From positions 1-64,000 of the forward strand of contig NZ_FTNT01000006.1 of NCBI RefSeq assembly GCF_900156495.1: a stretch of 64,000 nucleotides of DNA. The letters run 5' to 3'. This document shows, in pieces, positions 19,057-28,479 of this stretch (positions within the stretch are counted from its first letter, which is position 1; every line of letters begins with the position of its first letter). The stretch is from Williamsia sterculiae. Lineage in GTDB: Bacteria; Actinomycetota; Actinomycetes; Mycobacteriales; Mycobacteriaceae. A program made the position numbers and the translations under genes. The notes below the pieces were generated by a model. The model searched no databases, was not told where the DNA came from, and saw only the letters and a list, made by a program, of their open reading frames with translations.

Positions 19057-19428
19057 CGCCCGCCTCCTCGTCGAACTGGATCCCTCATGGGGTCTGCGTC
19101 TTGCGATTCGAAGTTCGACCCCGTCCGAGGCCGCTCGCACGCGATCACTGCCGTGTCACGCTGTCGTATGAGCCTGTCGGACCACATCCGCCGTCACCGG
19201 GTGATGCCGTGACTCCAAACCGTCGTGCTGCACTTCTTGCCGTGTCGGTCGTCTCACCCATCGGTTCTCTTCGAACACCTGATCGAAAAGCGTGGCGCTC
19301 AACAATTCTCGATGTCGAACCTGGAATGACACTGCTGTAATTAGACACGTCGGGTCCGGTCGGGGTCAAGCCGAAGAGAGAATTTCTTACCATCTCCTCC
19401 CGCGAAATACGCGTCTCGACACGGGCCT
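19057..19428. other. Intergenic region between divergent whiB2 and fbiA
   Basis: About 370 bases without a convincing gene. The stretch 19300-19400 is the most AT-rich here and probably contains the whiB2 promoter; the fbiA -10 lies at its right end. A long whiB2 leader is therefore likely. I found no palindrome I would assign to a known regulator. Confidence 0.4.
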
Positions 19429-19434
19429 TAGAGT
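19429..19434 (+). promoter_or_regulatory. -10 element of the fbiA operon
   Basis: TAGAGT, 8 bases before GTG 19443; leaderless or near-leaderless. Confidence 0.5.
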
Positions 19435-19442
19435 GGAACCCC

Positions 19443-20444
19443 GTGAAAGTCACGGTTCTCGTCGGCGGCGTCGGTGGCGCCCGATTCCTGCTCGGTGCCC
19501 GCGAACTCTTCGGTGCGACGCCCTTCCCGGACGACCCCGCACCCGACGCGGACACGGTCACCGCGATCGTGAACGTGGGTGACGACGCCTGGATGCACGG
19601 CGTCCGCATCTGTCCCGATCTGGACACCTGCATGTACACCCTGGGCGGTGGAATCGACACCGAGCGCGGCTGGGGCCGCGCCGCGGAGACCTGGCACGCC
19701 AAGGAGGAACTCGCCGCCTACTCCGCCGACCCCGACTGGTTCGGCCTCGGCGACCGCGATCTGGCCACCCATCTGCTGCGTACCCAGATGCTCTCGGCAG
19801 GCTATCGACTGTCCGAGGTCACCGCCGCGCTGTGCCGACGCTGGGCGCCCGGGGTACGGCTGCTGCCGGCCACCGATGACCGACACGAGACCCACGTGGT
19901 GGTGACCCGCGCCGACGGTGAGCAGGTCGCGATCCATTTCCAGGAGTGGTGGGTGCGCCATCGCGCCCAGATACCCACCCACGGTTTCGCGCAGGTCGGT
20001 TCCGACGGCGCCGCTCCCGCACCCGGTGTCCTCGCGGCCATCGAGGAGGCGGACATCATCTTCCTCGCCCCCAGCAACCCGGTGGTCAGCGTGGGTGCGA
20101 TCACCAGCGTGCCCGGGATACGCGGGGCGCTGCGCACCGCACGCGCACCCGTGGTCGGCATCTCCCCGATCATCGGCGACCGGCCGCTGCGCGGGATGGC
20201 CGACGAGTGCCTCTCGGTGATCGGTGTCCCGACCACCGCCGAGGCGGTCGGTGGACACTACGGTGCCCGCTCCGGCACCGGACTGCTCGACGGTTGGCTG
20301 ATCGCCGAGGGCGAGCACGCCGACATCCCGGGTGTCGCGGTGCGCTCGGTACCGCTGTTGATGACCGACCCGGCGGCGACTGCGGAGATGATCCGGCAGG
20401 GCTGCGACCTCGTCGGGGTGCCGGTGCCCGGAGACCGGCGATGA
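19443..20444 (+). CDS. fbiA: 2-phospho-L-lactate/phosphoenolpyruvate transferase FbiA (CofD)
   Basis: 333 residues. [16 protein letters not shown] is the nucleotide-binding opening of CofD/FbiA, followed by [28 protein letters not shown] and the late [14 protein letters not shown]. It joins the activated phospho-lactate or enolpyruvyl unit to FO, forming (dehydro-)F420-0 in the cytosol. It overlaps fbiB by ATGA, indicating coupled translation. Position beside whiB2 matches Rv3261. Confidence 0.96.
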   Translation: MKVTVLVGGVGGARFLLGARELFGATPFPDDPAPDADTVTAIVNVGDDAWMHGVRICPDLDTCMYTLGGGIDTERGWGRAAETWHAKEELAAYSADPDWFGLGDRDLATHLLRTQMLSAGYRLSEVTAALCRRWAPGVRLLPATDDRHETHVVVTRADGEQVAIHFQEWWVRHRAQIPTHGFAQVGSDGAAPAPGVLAAIEEADIIFLAPSNPVVSVGAITSVPGIRGALRTARAPVVGISPIIGDRPLRGMADECLSVIGVPTTAEAVGGHYGARSGTGLLDGWLIAEGEHADIPGVAVRSVPLLMTDPAATAEMIRQGCDLVGVPVPGDRR

Positions 20445-21790
20445 CCCGGACGGTGACCGATCACGCGGCCGACCGCCTGGAGATCATCCCGGTGCCCGGA
20501 CTGCCGCGGTTCCGAGCAGGCGACGACCTCGCGGCGGCGATCACCGCGGCAGCACCATGGTTGCGCGACGGCGACATCCTGGTGGTGACGAGCAAGATCG
20601 TGTCCAAGACCGAGGGTCGGGTGGTGCCCGCACCCACCGACCCCGACGAGCGGGATACGTTGCGTCGCAAACTCATCGACGACGAGACGGTTCGGGTTCT
20701 GGCGCGGCGGAATCGTACCCTGATCACCGAGAACGCCTACGGCCTGGTGCAGGCGGCCGCCGGAGTGGACGGATCCAACGTGGCCACCGACGAGCTCGCG
20801 CTGTTACCGGTCGACCCCGATCGCAGCGCCAGGGAACTGCGGTCAGCGGTCACCGCGGCCACGGGAATACGGGTCGCGGTGGTCATCACCGACACCATGG
20901 GGCGGGCGTGGCGCACCGGCCAGATCGACGCCGCGATCGGTTCCAGCGGGGTGGCCGCGCTCTGGCCGTACGAGGGTGGGGTGGACGAATACGGCAACCC
21001 GCTGGTCGTCACCGAGATCGCGGTCGCCGACGAGATCGCCGCCGCCGCCGACCTGGTGAAAGGCAAGCTGGGCGGTGTGCCGGTCGCGGTGGTCCGTGGG
21101 ATGCCCGTCCTCGACGACGGCTCCACCGCCCGGGCACTGATCCGCAGTGGTGAGGACGACCTGTTCGGACTGGGTACCGCGGAGGCGATCGAGTTGGGGC
21201 GGACGCAGGCGCAGCTGTTGCGTCGCTCGGTGCGGACGTTCGCCGATGCGCCGGTGGACGAGGTCATCATCCGCACGGCGCTCGGCGAGGCGCTCACCGC
21301 GCCCGCGCCGCATCACACCCACCCGGTGCGCTTCGTATGGATCCGCGATCCCGATCGCAGACACGCCCTGCTGGAGGCGATGACCGCGGCGTGGCGCACC
21401 GATCTGACCGGGGACGGCCGCACGCCCGAGGCCACGAACCGGCGGGTGGCCCGCGGCCGATTGCTCTACGACGCCCCGGAACTCGTGATCCCGTTCCTCG
21501 TCCCCGACGGCGCACACGACTACCCCGACGAGCGTCGTCGGCGCGCCGAACACACGATGTTCACCGTGGCCGCCGGTGCGGCCGTGCAGGCGTTGCTGGT
21601 GGCGCTGGCGGTACGCGGGGTGGGCAGCTGTTGGATCGGATCGACCATCTTCGCGCCGGAAGTGGCCCGTACCGAGCTCGGCCGACCTGCGGACTGGGAA
21701 CCGCTGGGCGCCATCGCCATCGGCCATCCGGTCGACGAGACGTCACCGCGACCGCTCGCCGCGTTGGGTGATCTGGTGGTGGAGTTGTGA
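20441..21790 (+). CDS. fbiB: Coenzyme F420:L-glutamate ligase FbiB with nitroreductase-like domain
   Basis: 449 residues, two domains. Residues about 1-245 are the CofE-type gamma-glutamyl ligase ([38 protein letters not shown]). Residues about 250-449 are the FMN-binding nitroreductase-like domain that reduces dehydro-F420 in mycobacteria ([17 protein letters not shown], late [16 protein letters not shown]). Together these build the polyglutamate tail. It starts within the fbiA stop (ATGA) and ends in GTGA shared with the NUDIX gene, so the three are co-translated. Confidence 0.96.
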   Translation: MTRTVTDHAADRLEIIPVPGLPRFRAGDDLAAAITAAAPWLRDGDILVVTSKIVSKTEGRVVPAPTDPDERDTLRRKLIDDETVRVLARRNRTLITENAYGLVQAAAGVDGSNVATDELALLPVDPDRSARELRSAVTAATGIRVAVVITDTMGRAWRTGQIDAAIGSSGVAALWPYEGGVDEYGNPLVVTEIAVADEIAAAADLVKGKLGGVPVAVVRGMPVLDDGSTARALIRSGEDDLFGLGTAEAIELGRTQAQLLRRSVRTFADAPVDEVIIRTALGEALTAPAPHHTHPVRFVWIRDPDRRHALLEAMTAAWRTDLTGDGRTPEATNRRVARGRLLYDAPELVIPFLVPDGAHDYPDERRRRAEHTMFTVAAGAAVQALLVALAVRGVGSCWIGSTIFAPEVARTELGRPADWEPLGAIAIGHPVDETSPRPLAALGDLVVEL

Positions 21791-22350
21791 GCACGGAGTC
21801 GCTGCACGCCTCCACCGTGGCGCTGCTGACCACGTGGCAGGCACCGGATTCCGACCAGGATTCGTTGCGGCACACAGTGCTCGCCTTTCTCGGGGCCGCA
21901 CCGGAGGGGTGTCTGCGTCGCAGCGTGCCCGGGCACATCACCGCGTCGACCCTGGTCCTCGACGCCGAACACCGACACGTGTTGCTGACCCTGCATCCAC
22001 GGGTGGGCAAGTGGATCCAACTCGGCGGGCACTGCGAGCCCGAGGACGAGTCCATCTCCGCGGCGGCCGTTCGCGAGGCACGTGAGGAATCGGGCATCCC
22101 GGACCTGCAGCTGTCGGCATCGGGACTGCTGGCGCTGCACACGCATCCGATCACCTGCTCGCTGGGTGTACCGACCCGTCACCTGGACCTGCGCTTCCTG
22201 GTCACCGCCGCGCCCGCCGAAGGACTGCCGCCGATCAGCCGCAGCGGCGAATCGGTGGACCTGCGCTGGTGGCCGGTGGACGCGCTCCCGGAGAACACCG
22301 AATACCCGCACATCCCACGGCTCATCGCGCTCGCGGGCCAACCCGTCTGA
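21787..22350 (+). CDS. NUDIX hydrolase
   Basis: 187 residues; GTG 21787 overlaps the fbiB stop. The Nudix box is [24 protein letters not shown], complete. Such enzymes cleave nucleoside diphosphates linked to other groups; the substrate is unknown. Being translationally coupled to F420 genes, it may handle a nucleotide by-product or simply be carried along. It is convergent with glgC, with an inverted repeat over both stop codons. Confidence 0.88.
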   Translation: MSTESLHASTVALLTTWQAPDSDQDSLRHTVLAFLGAAPEGCLRRSVPGHITASTLVLDAEHRHVLLTLHPRVGKWIQLGGHCEPEDESISAAAVREAREESGIPDLQLSASGLLALHTHPITCSLGVPTRHLDLRFLVTAAPAEGLPPISRSGESVDLRWWPVDALPENTEYPHIPRLIALAGQPV

Positions 22351-22378
22351 CCAGACCGGGGCGACGAGAAGTCAGACG
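22344..22378. terminator. Candidate bidirectional terminator between NUDIX gene and glgC
   Basis: CGTCTGAC (22344-22351) and GTCAGACG (22371-22378) form a perfect 8-bp stem with a 19-base loop spanning both stop codons of the convergent genes. There is no T-run, so intrinsic termination is uncertain. Confidence 0.4.
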
Positions 22379-23586
22379 CGGACGCCCTTGCCCACCGCGA
22401 CCACCCCGCCCGCGCTGATCGCGAAGCGTTCGCGGTCGCGTTCGGTGTCGACGCCGATGATCTCGCCCGGGCCGACCACGACGTTCTTGTCCAGGATCGC
22501 CCGTCGGACCACCGCACCGCGGCACACCCGCACCCCCGGCATCAGCACCGACCCCTCGACGGTGGCTCCGTCCTCGATGATGACGTTGGAACTGAGCACC
22601 GAATTCCGTACCGTCGCCGCGGAGATGATGCTGCCGGCACCCACCATCGACTCCTGGGCGAGACCACCGTGCACGAACTTCGCCGGCGCCAGGTTCTCGG
22701 TCTCCCCGCGAATGGGCCAGCGTCGGTTGTACAGGTTGAAGATGGGATGCACCGACACCAGGTCCATATGCGCGTCGTAGAACGCGTCCAATGTCCCGAC
22801 GTCGCGCCAGTAGCCTTTGTCCCGGTCGGTCGCACCGGGTACCTGGTTGTCCTTGAAGTCGTAGACGAAGGCGGTGCCGCGGTCGACGAAGGACGGGATG
22901 ATGTTGCCGCCCATGTCGTGATCGGAGTCGTTGTCGTCGGCATCGCTGACGATCATGTCCAGCAACGCCTCCGTGGTGAAGACGTAATTGCCCATGGAGG
23001 CGAAGGTCGCGTCCGGATCGTCCGGGGTGCCCGGCGGGTCGGCGGGCTTCTCCAGGAACTGGGTGATGAGTCCGTCGGCATCGGCGTCGATACAGCCGAA
23101 CGCGAACGCTTCCGACCGCGGGACCCGGATCCCCGCGACGGTGCAGTCGGCTCCTGAGGCGATGTGCGCGTCCACCATCTGTTCCGGGTCCATCCGATAG
23201 ACGTGGTCGGCACCGAACACCACGATGTACTCGGGGTTCTCGTCGTACACCAGGTTCAGCGACTGGAAGATGGCGTCGGCGCTACCGGTGTACCAGCGCG
23301 GACCGAGTCGCTGCTGTGCGGGCACCGGGGTGATGTACTCACCGTTGAAACCGGACATGCGCCAGGTCTGCGAGATGTGTCGATCCAGCGAGTGCGACTT
23401 GTACTGGGTCAGCACGCACAGCCGGTTGTACCCGGCGTTCACCAGATTCGACAACACGAAGTCGATGAGGCGGTACGCGCCGCCGAAGGGGACCGCAGGC
23501 TTGGCGCGGTCGGCGGTCAGGGGGTACAGGCGCTTGCCCTCTCCGCCCGCGAGCACTATCCCGAGCACGTTCGGCTGTGATCTCAC
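22372..23586 (-). CDS. glgC: Glucose-1-phosphate adenylyltransferase
   Basis: 404 residues from GTG 23586. The nucleotide-binding loop is [14 protein letters not shown], followed by [16 protein letters not shown] and the C-terminal left-handed beta-helix region ending [15 protein letters not shown]. It makes ADP-glucose for glycogen and maltose-1-phosphate synthesis. It is divergent from glgM as in Rv1213/Rv1212c. The chosen start is 7 bases after TAGGTT (minus strand), and the alternative TTG at 23595 would overlap that box. Confidence 0.96.
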   Translation of the reverse strand: MRSQPNVLGIVLAGGEGKRLYPLTADRAKPAVPFGGAYRLIDFVLSNLVNAGYNRLCVLTQYKSHSLDRHISQTWRMSGFNGEYITPVPAQQRLGPRWYTGSADAIFQSLNLVYDENPEYIVVFGADHVYRMDPEQMVDAHIASGADCTVAGIRVPRSEAFAFGCIDADADGLITQFLEKPADPPGTPDDPDATFASMGNYVFTTEALLDMIVSDADDNDSDHDMGGNIIPSFVDRGTAFVYDFKDNQVPGATDRDKGYWRDVGTLDAFYDAHMDLVSVHPIFNLYNRRWPIRGETENLAPAKFVHGGLAQESMVGAGSIISAATVRNSVLSSNVIIEDGATVEGSVLMPGVRVCRGAVVRRAILDKNVVVGPGEIIGVDTERDRERFAISAGGVVAVGKGVRV

Positions 23587-23593
23587 ATCGTCC

Positions 23594-23599
23594 AACCTA
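23594..23599 (-). promoter_or_regulatory. -10 element of glgC
   Basis: TAGGTT on the minus strand, 7 bases before GTG 23586; leaderless arrangement. Confidence 0.5.
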
Positions 23600-23695
23600 T
23601 CTGCTATTCCACCGCTCGGGCCAGGGTCGAGACGAACCTGCGGGACAACCGGGCGCGGATCCGATCGACCGATGGCGTCCGGGGCAGTGGCGCGT

Positions 23696-23701
23696 TAGCG
23701 T
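23696..23701 (+). promoter_or_regulatory. -10 element of glgM
   Basis: TAGCGT, 7 bases before ATG 23709; leaderless arrangement. Confidence 0.5.
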
Positions 23702-23708
23702 CATCTCC

Positions 23709-24872
23709 ATGCGAGTGGCGATGATGACCCGTGAGTATCCGCCCGAGGTCTACGGGGGTGCGGGAGTCCACGTCACCGAACTGGTCCGTCACCTCAGACA
23801 ACTCGCCACCGTGGACGTGTTGTGCATGGGCGCGCCCCGCGAGACCGCCGAGGTGTTCGGGATCGACCCGGCCCTGGAGGGTGCAAACGCGGCGCTCACC
23901 ACGCTGTCGGCAGATCTGCGGATGGTGGTCGGTGCGGCGGGAGCCGACGTGGTGCACTCGCACACCTGGTACACCGGACTCGCGGGCCATCTGGCCGGCG
24001 AACTGTACGGGGTCCCCCACGTGCTCACCGCACACTCGCTGGAACCGCGACGGCCCTGGAAGGCAGAACAACTCGGCGGCGGCTACCGCATCTCGTCCTG
24101 GGTGGAACGCAATGCGGTGGAGTACGCCGACGCGGTGATCGCGGTCAGTTCCGGTATGGGGGCCGATGTGCTGGATGCCTACCCACGGCTGGATCCGGCG
24201 CGAGTGCATGTGGTGCGCAACGGCATCGACACCGGGACGTGGCATCCGGTCACCGAACCGTTCACCGAGGAGTCCACGCTGCGTGCGCTCGGCATCGACC
24301 CGGACCGGCCGATCGTCGCGTTCGTCGGTCGGATCACCCGGCAGAAGGGCGTACGCCACCTGGTCGCCGCCGCCCACGCGTTCGACCCCGACATCCAGCT
24401 GGTGTTGTGCGCCGGGGCGCCCGACACCCCGGAGATCGGTGCGGAGATCGCCGCCGCGGTGGAGCAGTTGTCCACCGATCGTGCCGGTGTGCACTGGATC
24501 CAGGAGATGTTGCCGCAGCCGCGTATCGACGAGATACTCTCGGCGGCAACAGTGTTCGTATGCCCGTCCATCTACGAGCCGCTGGGAATCGTGAACCTGG
24601 AGGCGATGGCCTGCGGCACCGCGGTGGTCGCCTCCGATGTCGGTGGCATCCCGGAGGTCGTCGACGACGGTGTCACCGGGTTGCTGGTGCACTACGACGC
24701 GGACCGCGACGAGGACTTCGAACGCGATCTGGCCGCCGCCGTGAACACCCTGGTCCGTGATCCGCAGAGGGCCGCGGCCATGGGTGTCGCCGGCCGCGAA
24801 CGCACCATCGCCGAGTTCTCCTGGGACAGCATCGCCGAGCAGACGATCGCCGTCTACGATTCGGTGCGCTGA
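23709..24872 (+). CDS. glgM: GT4 glycosyltransferase, ADP-glucose-dependent maltose-1-phosphate/glycogen synthase
   Basis: 387 residues. MTREYPPEVYGGAGVHVTELVRHLR opens the GT-B fold; the acceptor side has HTWYTGLAGHLAGELYGVPHVLTAHSLEP and the donor site has EPLGIVNLEAMACGTAVVASDVGGIPE (EX7E motif). In mycobacteria the enzyme (Rv1212c, first called GlgA) makes maltose-1-phosphate from ADP-glucose and glucose-1-phosphate, feeding GlgE-type glucan synthesis. Divergent glgC supplies ADP-glucose. Its tail overlaps the convergent rRNA methyltransferase gene by 19 bases. Confidence 0.93.
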   Translation: MRVAMMTREYPPEVYGGAGVHVTELVRHLRQLATVDVLCMGAPRETAEVFGIDPALEGANAALTTLSADLRMVVGAAGADVVHSHTWYTGLAGHLAGELYGVPHVLTAHSLEPRRPWKAEQLGGGYRISSWVERNAVEYADAVIAVSSGMGADVLDAYPRLDPARVHVVRNGIDTGTWHPVTEPFTEESTLRALGIDPDRPIVAFVGRITRQKGVRHLVAAAHAFDPDIQLVLCAGAPDTPEIGAEIAAAVEQLSTDRAGVHWIQEMLPQPRIDEILSAATVFVCPSIYEPLGIVNLEAMACGTAVVASDVGGIPEVVDDGVTGLLVHYDADRDEDFERDLAAAVNTLVRDPQRAAAMGVAGRERTIAEFSWDSIAEQTIAVYDSVR

Positions 24873-25741
24873 ACAGCGTTCGGCTCGGCAGGCGCCGGCG
24901 CGGGGACGAACACGCTGTGCACCACCGAGAAGGTGACGTCGACGACGTCGGGTAACCGTGCGGCGCGGCCCACGATCTCGGCGTCGGAGCGATGGAACGC
25001 CGAGGGACCCATCCGGACCAGGTCGATCACCCCGGATCGGGGCACCGCGACGGTGTACTCCACCCGATTGCGCTCCCAACGGTCGAACACCCCGTGCACC
25101 GCGCTGTCGATGCGCTGAGTCTTCTCCTCGTCCACCCCGATCATGCCCATCGGCTCGATCAGTTCGTGCAGATGACGATCGGTCGGCGTCACCATCACCA
25201 GCGCCCCGTCATCGGTGAGCACGCGCCGACACTGCTCGGTGTTGCGCGGTGAGAACACCGACAACACGGTGTGCACCACATGATCACCTATCGGCCAGGG
25301 TTTCCAGGCGTCGGCGACCACCGCACCAACGTCCGGATGAATCCGGGCCACCCGGCGGGCGCTCACCTTGGAGAGGTCGATTCCCACCCCTCGCGATCCG
25401 TCCGGTCCGGCCTGGACACAACCGGCGAGATAGTGGCCGGTTCCCGCTCCCACCTCGAGTGTCGTGGTGCCGACGCACGACGCGGCCACCCGATCCCGGA
25501 TCGGGTCGAGCAGACCCGCACGCATCACCCGGTCGCGAGCGTCGAGCATGTCGGCGGTGTCGGCCCGCAGACCGACCACCTGCCGCCCCGACAGCAGCGA
25601 GACGTAACCCTGTCTGGCGATGTCGAAGGCGTGCCCGCGCGCGCAGAGCAGCGTGCGGTCGTCGAGGTCGAAGAGGTCGGCGCAGACCGGGCAGCGGAGC
25701 AGGTCGTAGACCTGCGCCAACGACATGGCGCCGGGCGCCAT
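24854..25741 (-). CDS. rlmA: 23S rRNA (guanine-N1)-methyltransferase, RlmA/TlrB type
   Basis: 295 residues. An N-terminal zinc finger (LLRCPVCADLFDLDDRTLLCARGH, three Cys and one His) is followed by a SAM-dependent methyltransferase fold with LEVGAGTGHYLAG. Family members methylate G745 or G748 in 23S rRNA hairpin 35; the TlrB branch gives macrolide resistance. Which position is used here cannot be told. Starts at 25726 and GTG 25744 are also possible. It follows the DUF3117 gene on the same strand. Confidence 0.88.
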   Translation of the reverse strand: MAPGAMSLAQVYDLLRCPVCADLFDLDDRTLLCARGHAFDIARQGYVSLLSGRQVVGLRADTADMLDARDRVMRAGLLDPIRDRVAASCVGTTTLEVGAGTGHYLAGCVQAGPDGSRGVGIDLSKVSARRVARIHPDVGAVVADAWKPWPIGDHVVHTVLSVFSPRNTEQCRRVLTDDGALVMVTPTDRHLHELIEPMGMIGVDEEKTQRIDSAVHGVFDRWERNRVEYTVAVPRSGVIDLVRMGPSAFHRSDAEIVGRAARLPDVVDVTFSVVHSVFVPAPAPAEPNAVQRTES

Positions 25742-25768
25742 CACACGGGTGAGCTTCGCGATCGCGGG

Positions 25769-25936
25769 TCAGCCGGTGACGCCGCGCAGTTCTTCTCCGA
25801 GTGCCGCGGCCTCGTCCGCGCTGAGTTCGACGACCAGCCGCCCGCCGCCTTCGATGGGGATCCGGACGACGATTCCTCGTCCTTCCTTGGCTGCCTCCAG
25901 GGGCCCGTCTCCGGTCCGTGGCTTCATCGCCGCCAT
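25769..25936 (-). CDS. DUF3117 small conserved protein (Rv1211-like)
   Basis: 55 residues. AAMKPRTGDGPLEAAKEGRGIVVRIP and LVVELSADEAAALGEEL match this short actinobacterial family of unknown role. A GGGAG box precedes ATG 25936; a reading frame extending to 25969 adds residues not found in the family. Location next to glgM and the gpgS cluster is conserved in mycobacteria. Confidence 0.85.
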   Translation of the reverse strand: MAAMKPRTGDGPLEAAKEGRGIVVRIPIEGGGRLVVELSADEAAALGEELRGVTG

Positions 25937-26116
25937 CTCACATACTCCCTTCTCCAGCAGACCGTTCACTCGCGCCTGCTGCAGATCGTGTTGTCATCGG
26001 ACGGGTGATCCGTCGTGGTGGACGGACTTCCCTGGGTCGGGCTCAACCGCTGGTGGGTCTGCATCATGATACGGGGTCGCGCAGGTGAGCCGGTCGACCG
26101 CGCCCCTCCCGGGCGC

Positions 26117-26515
26117 TCACCGCTCCGGGGAACGACCGGTGGGCGAGTCGGGGGCGTCCACGGATCGCGAGACCTCGACGGGCGCAGGCGGCGACGGCGA
26201 TCGGGTGTCGGCGGAGAAGTCGTTGGCCTCGCGACCCTGCAGGGTCACCACCACCGCCCGCAACTCATCGAGTTCGCGGGCGAGTTTTTCCAGTGCCCAG
26301 TCGACCTCGGACTGCTTGTACCCACGAAAAGTCTGCGCGAAGCGCAGTTCACGGACGTCGCTGCCGGCGATCCCGGCCCGAGGAAGCGTGGTCAGCGTGG
26401 TGTCCGGTTCCAACGGGGGCAGTTCTTCCCCACGTCCGAACACGAACCACACGACGGCGAAGACGACGATGACCGCCGCGGCCATCACCAGCAGGTAGAG
26501 CAAGAGGGTCTGCAT
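26117..26515 (-). CDS. DivIVA-domain membrane protein (Rv1209-like)
   Basis: 132 residues. One N-terminal membrane helix (about residues 3-25, LLLYLLVMAAAVIVVFAVVW) is followed by FAQTFRGYKQSEVDWALEKLARELDELR, a short DivIVA-type coiled-coil motif, and a disordered Ser/Pro tail. It may localise to curved membrane or the growing pole; that is inference. It lies upstream of the DUF3117 gene and downstream of gpgS on the same strand. Confidence 0.8.
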   Translation of the reverse strand: MQTLLLYLLVMAAAVIVVFAVVWFVFGRGEELPPLEPDTTLTTLPRAGIAGSDVRELRFAQTFRGYKQSEVDWALEKLARELDELRAVVVTLQGREANDFSADTRSPSPPAPVEVSRSVDAPDSPTGRSPER

Positions 26516-26575
26516 CGACCCCAGTATTCCAGGGTCGACCGCCACGGCGGTCGGCGCGCGCCTCGGATCGTCGGG

Positions 26576-27601
26576 TCAGGAGGCCCGGACGGCGGTGGGG
26601 ACCGCCGTGTGCACGCTGTTCATCGCCGGCCGGTCCTCCAGGTACACGTCGGTGGTGTGCGGGGTGAACGAACCGTCGTTCTCGGCGGTGAACTGGGTGA
26701 GGCCGACCCCCGAGTCCGGGACGCCGCAGCGACGCATCAGCGTTCCGACGATCTGCCTGCTCATCACGCCCAGTTCGATCAACGGGCGGTTGCGGTGGGT
26801 TCGCACCCCCAGGTTGACCTGGCCGATACCGGCCAGCCCGTAGGCGTCGTAGGTGTCGACCAACAGGCCGATCTCGACACCGTATCCGGGCGCGAAGGGT
26901 ACCGAGGCCAACAGCTCACGGGTGCCCGCGTACTCGCCGCCGAGCGGCTGCAGCACCGCGGTGAGATCGGGTTTGAGAGACGCGAGCAACGGGCGGGCGA
27001 CGAGTTCGGTCACCCGTCCACCGCCGTTGTGATCCTGCGACTCGCCGGTGCGCAGCGGGCGCCGGTAGTAACCCTTCACCAGCTGGATCTCGGGGTTGAC
27101 CAACAGCGGCCCGAGCAGCTTGGGCACGAACATCGGGTCCGGATCGATGAGGTCGGAGTCGACGAAGGCTATGAGGTCACCGGTGGTGGCGGCGATGGAC
27201 CGCCACAACACCTCGCCCTTGCCGCGAACCGGCTCGAGCTCCGGTACGACCTCCTCACGACCGACCACCTGCGCGCCCGCTTCCCGAGACCGCTCCACGG
27301 TGGCGTCGGTGGACCCGGAGTCCAACACGATCAGTTCGTCGACGAGCGTCCCCAGCAGCGGTCGGATCGTCGCGATGACGTCGGCGACCGTCTCCTCCTC
27401 GTTCAACGCAGGCAGCACCACCGACACGGTGCGCCCGTTCTTGGCCGCCACCAGTTCCTCGACGGTCCAGTCCGGACGTTCCCAGGTGTGGGTCGCCGAC
27501 CATTTCTGGTCGCCACCGGATTCCCGCGCCGGGGCGGGCCAGAGAGCGGTCTTGTATCGAGCGTTCGAGCCCTTGGTGGTACGGGCGGCCTTACCTGTCA
27601 T
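26576..27601 (-). CDS. gpgS: Glucosyl-3-phosphoglycerate synthase
   Basis: 341 residues, GT81 family. SVVLPALNEEETVADVI is the nucleotide-sugar entry loop, VLDSGSTD follows, and the metal-binding DSD lies in IAFVDSDLIDPDPMFV. It transfers glucose to 3-phosphoglycerate, the first step of methylglucose lipopolysaccharide synthesis. ATG 27601 overlaps the folP2 stop (ATGA). The order folP2-gpgS-Rv1209-like is the same as in M. tuberculosis (Rv1207-Rv1209). Confidence 0.95.
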   Translation of the reverse strand: MTGKAARTTKGSNARYKTALWPAPARESGGDQKWSATHTWERPDWTVEELVAAKNGRTVSVVLPALNEEETVADVIATIRPLLGTLVDELIVLDSGSTDATVERSREAGAQVVGREEVVPELEPVRGKGEVLWRSIAATTGDLIAFVDSDLIDPDPMFVPKLLGPLLVNPEIQLVKGYYRRPLRTGESQDHNGGGRVTELVARPLLASLKPDLTAVLQPLGGEYAGTRELLASVPFAPGYGVEIGLLVDTYDAYGLAGIGQVNLGVRTHRNRPLIELGVMSRQIVGTLMRRCGVPDSGVGLTQFTAENDGSFTPHTTDVYLEDRPAMNSVHTAVPTAVRAS

Positions 27602-28479
27602 GCGAGTCCCCTGACTGTTCGGGCGGGTGGCCGGGAGCCGTCGATGGCGGCAACCATATCGACCACCCGGCGGGTGGCGGCAACCTCGTGCACACGGAAC
27701 ACCCGAGCTCCCGAGGAAGCTGCGAGTGCTGTGGCGGCCAAGGTTCCCTCCAACCGTTCTTCCAGGCGTACACCCAGAGTCTCCCCCACAAAATCCTTGT
27801 TGCTCAGCGCCATAAGCACTGGCCAGCCGGTATTAACGAGAATGTTCACGTGGCGTAACAACGCGAGCCCGTGGTGGGTGTTCTTGCCGAAATCGTGTGT
27901 CGGGTCGATGACGATGGAGTCACGACTCACCCCTGCCCGCAGCGCTGTATCGGCGCGGGCGACGAGATCGGCGGTCACATCGGCCACCACGTCGTCGTAT
28001 CGGACCCGGTGCGGTCGGGTCCGCGGGACCGCCCCGCCGGTGTGCGAGCACACCACGCCCGCCCCCATCCGGGCCGCCGTGGAGACCAGCGCGGCGTCGG
28101 CGCCGGCCCAGGTGTCGTTGATCAGGTCGGCCCCGGCGGCGACGGCCGCCTCGGCGACCTCGCTGCGCCAGGTGTCGATGCTGATCACCAGGTCGGGATG
28201 GGCCACGCGGACCCGTCCGATGAGTGGTACCACCCGATCGCGCTCCTGCGCCGCGTCGACCGGGTCCCCCGGCCCGGCCTTCACCCCGCCGATGTCGACG
28301 ACGTCGGCGCCCTCGGCGACGGCCTGGTCGACCCGGGCCATCGCCGCGTCGTCGGAGGCGGTGTGTGAGTAGAAGGAGTCCGGGGTGCGGTTGACGATGG
28401 CCATCACCAGCGCCCGGTCGGCGGGAACCGGCCGACCGCAGAACGTGGACGAGAAAGGCGCGGATGCGCCGTCAGCCAC
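27598..28479 (-). CDS. folP2: Dihydropteroate synthase homologue FolP2
   Basis: 293 residues from GTG 28479, which overlaps the fadD6 stop by 8 bases. The TIM-barrel signatures are AIVNRTPDSFY and LINDTWAGAD, but the usual pterin/pABA loop GGESTRPG reads GGVKAGPG. This matches mycobacterial FolP2, which is reported to lack dihydropteroate synthase activity, so a folate role should not be assumed. It is translationally linked to both fadD6 and gpgS, suggesting a role with methylglucose lipopolysaccharide. Confidence 0.9.
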   Translation of the reverse strand: MADGASAPFSSTFCGRPVPADRALVMAIVNRTPDSFYSHTASDDAAMARVDQAVAEGADVVDIGGVKAGPGDPVDAAQERDRVVPLIGRVRVAHPDLVISIDTWRSEVAEAAVAAGADLINDTWAGADAALVSTAARMGAGVVCSHTGGAVPRTRPHRVRYDDVVADVTADLVARADTALRAGVSRDSIVIDPTHDFGKNTHHGLALLRHVNILVNTGWPVLMALSNKDFVGETLGVRLEERLEGTLAATALAASSGARVFRVHEVAATRRVVDMVAAIDGSRPPARTVRGLA

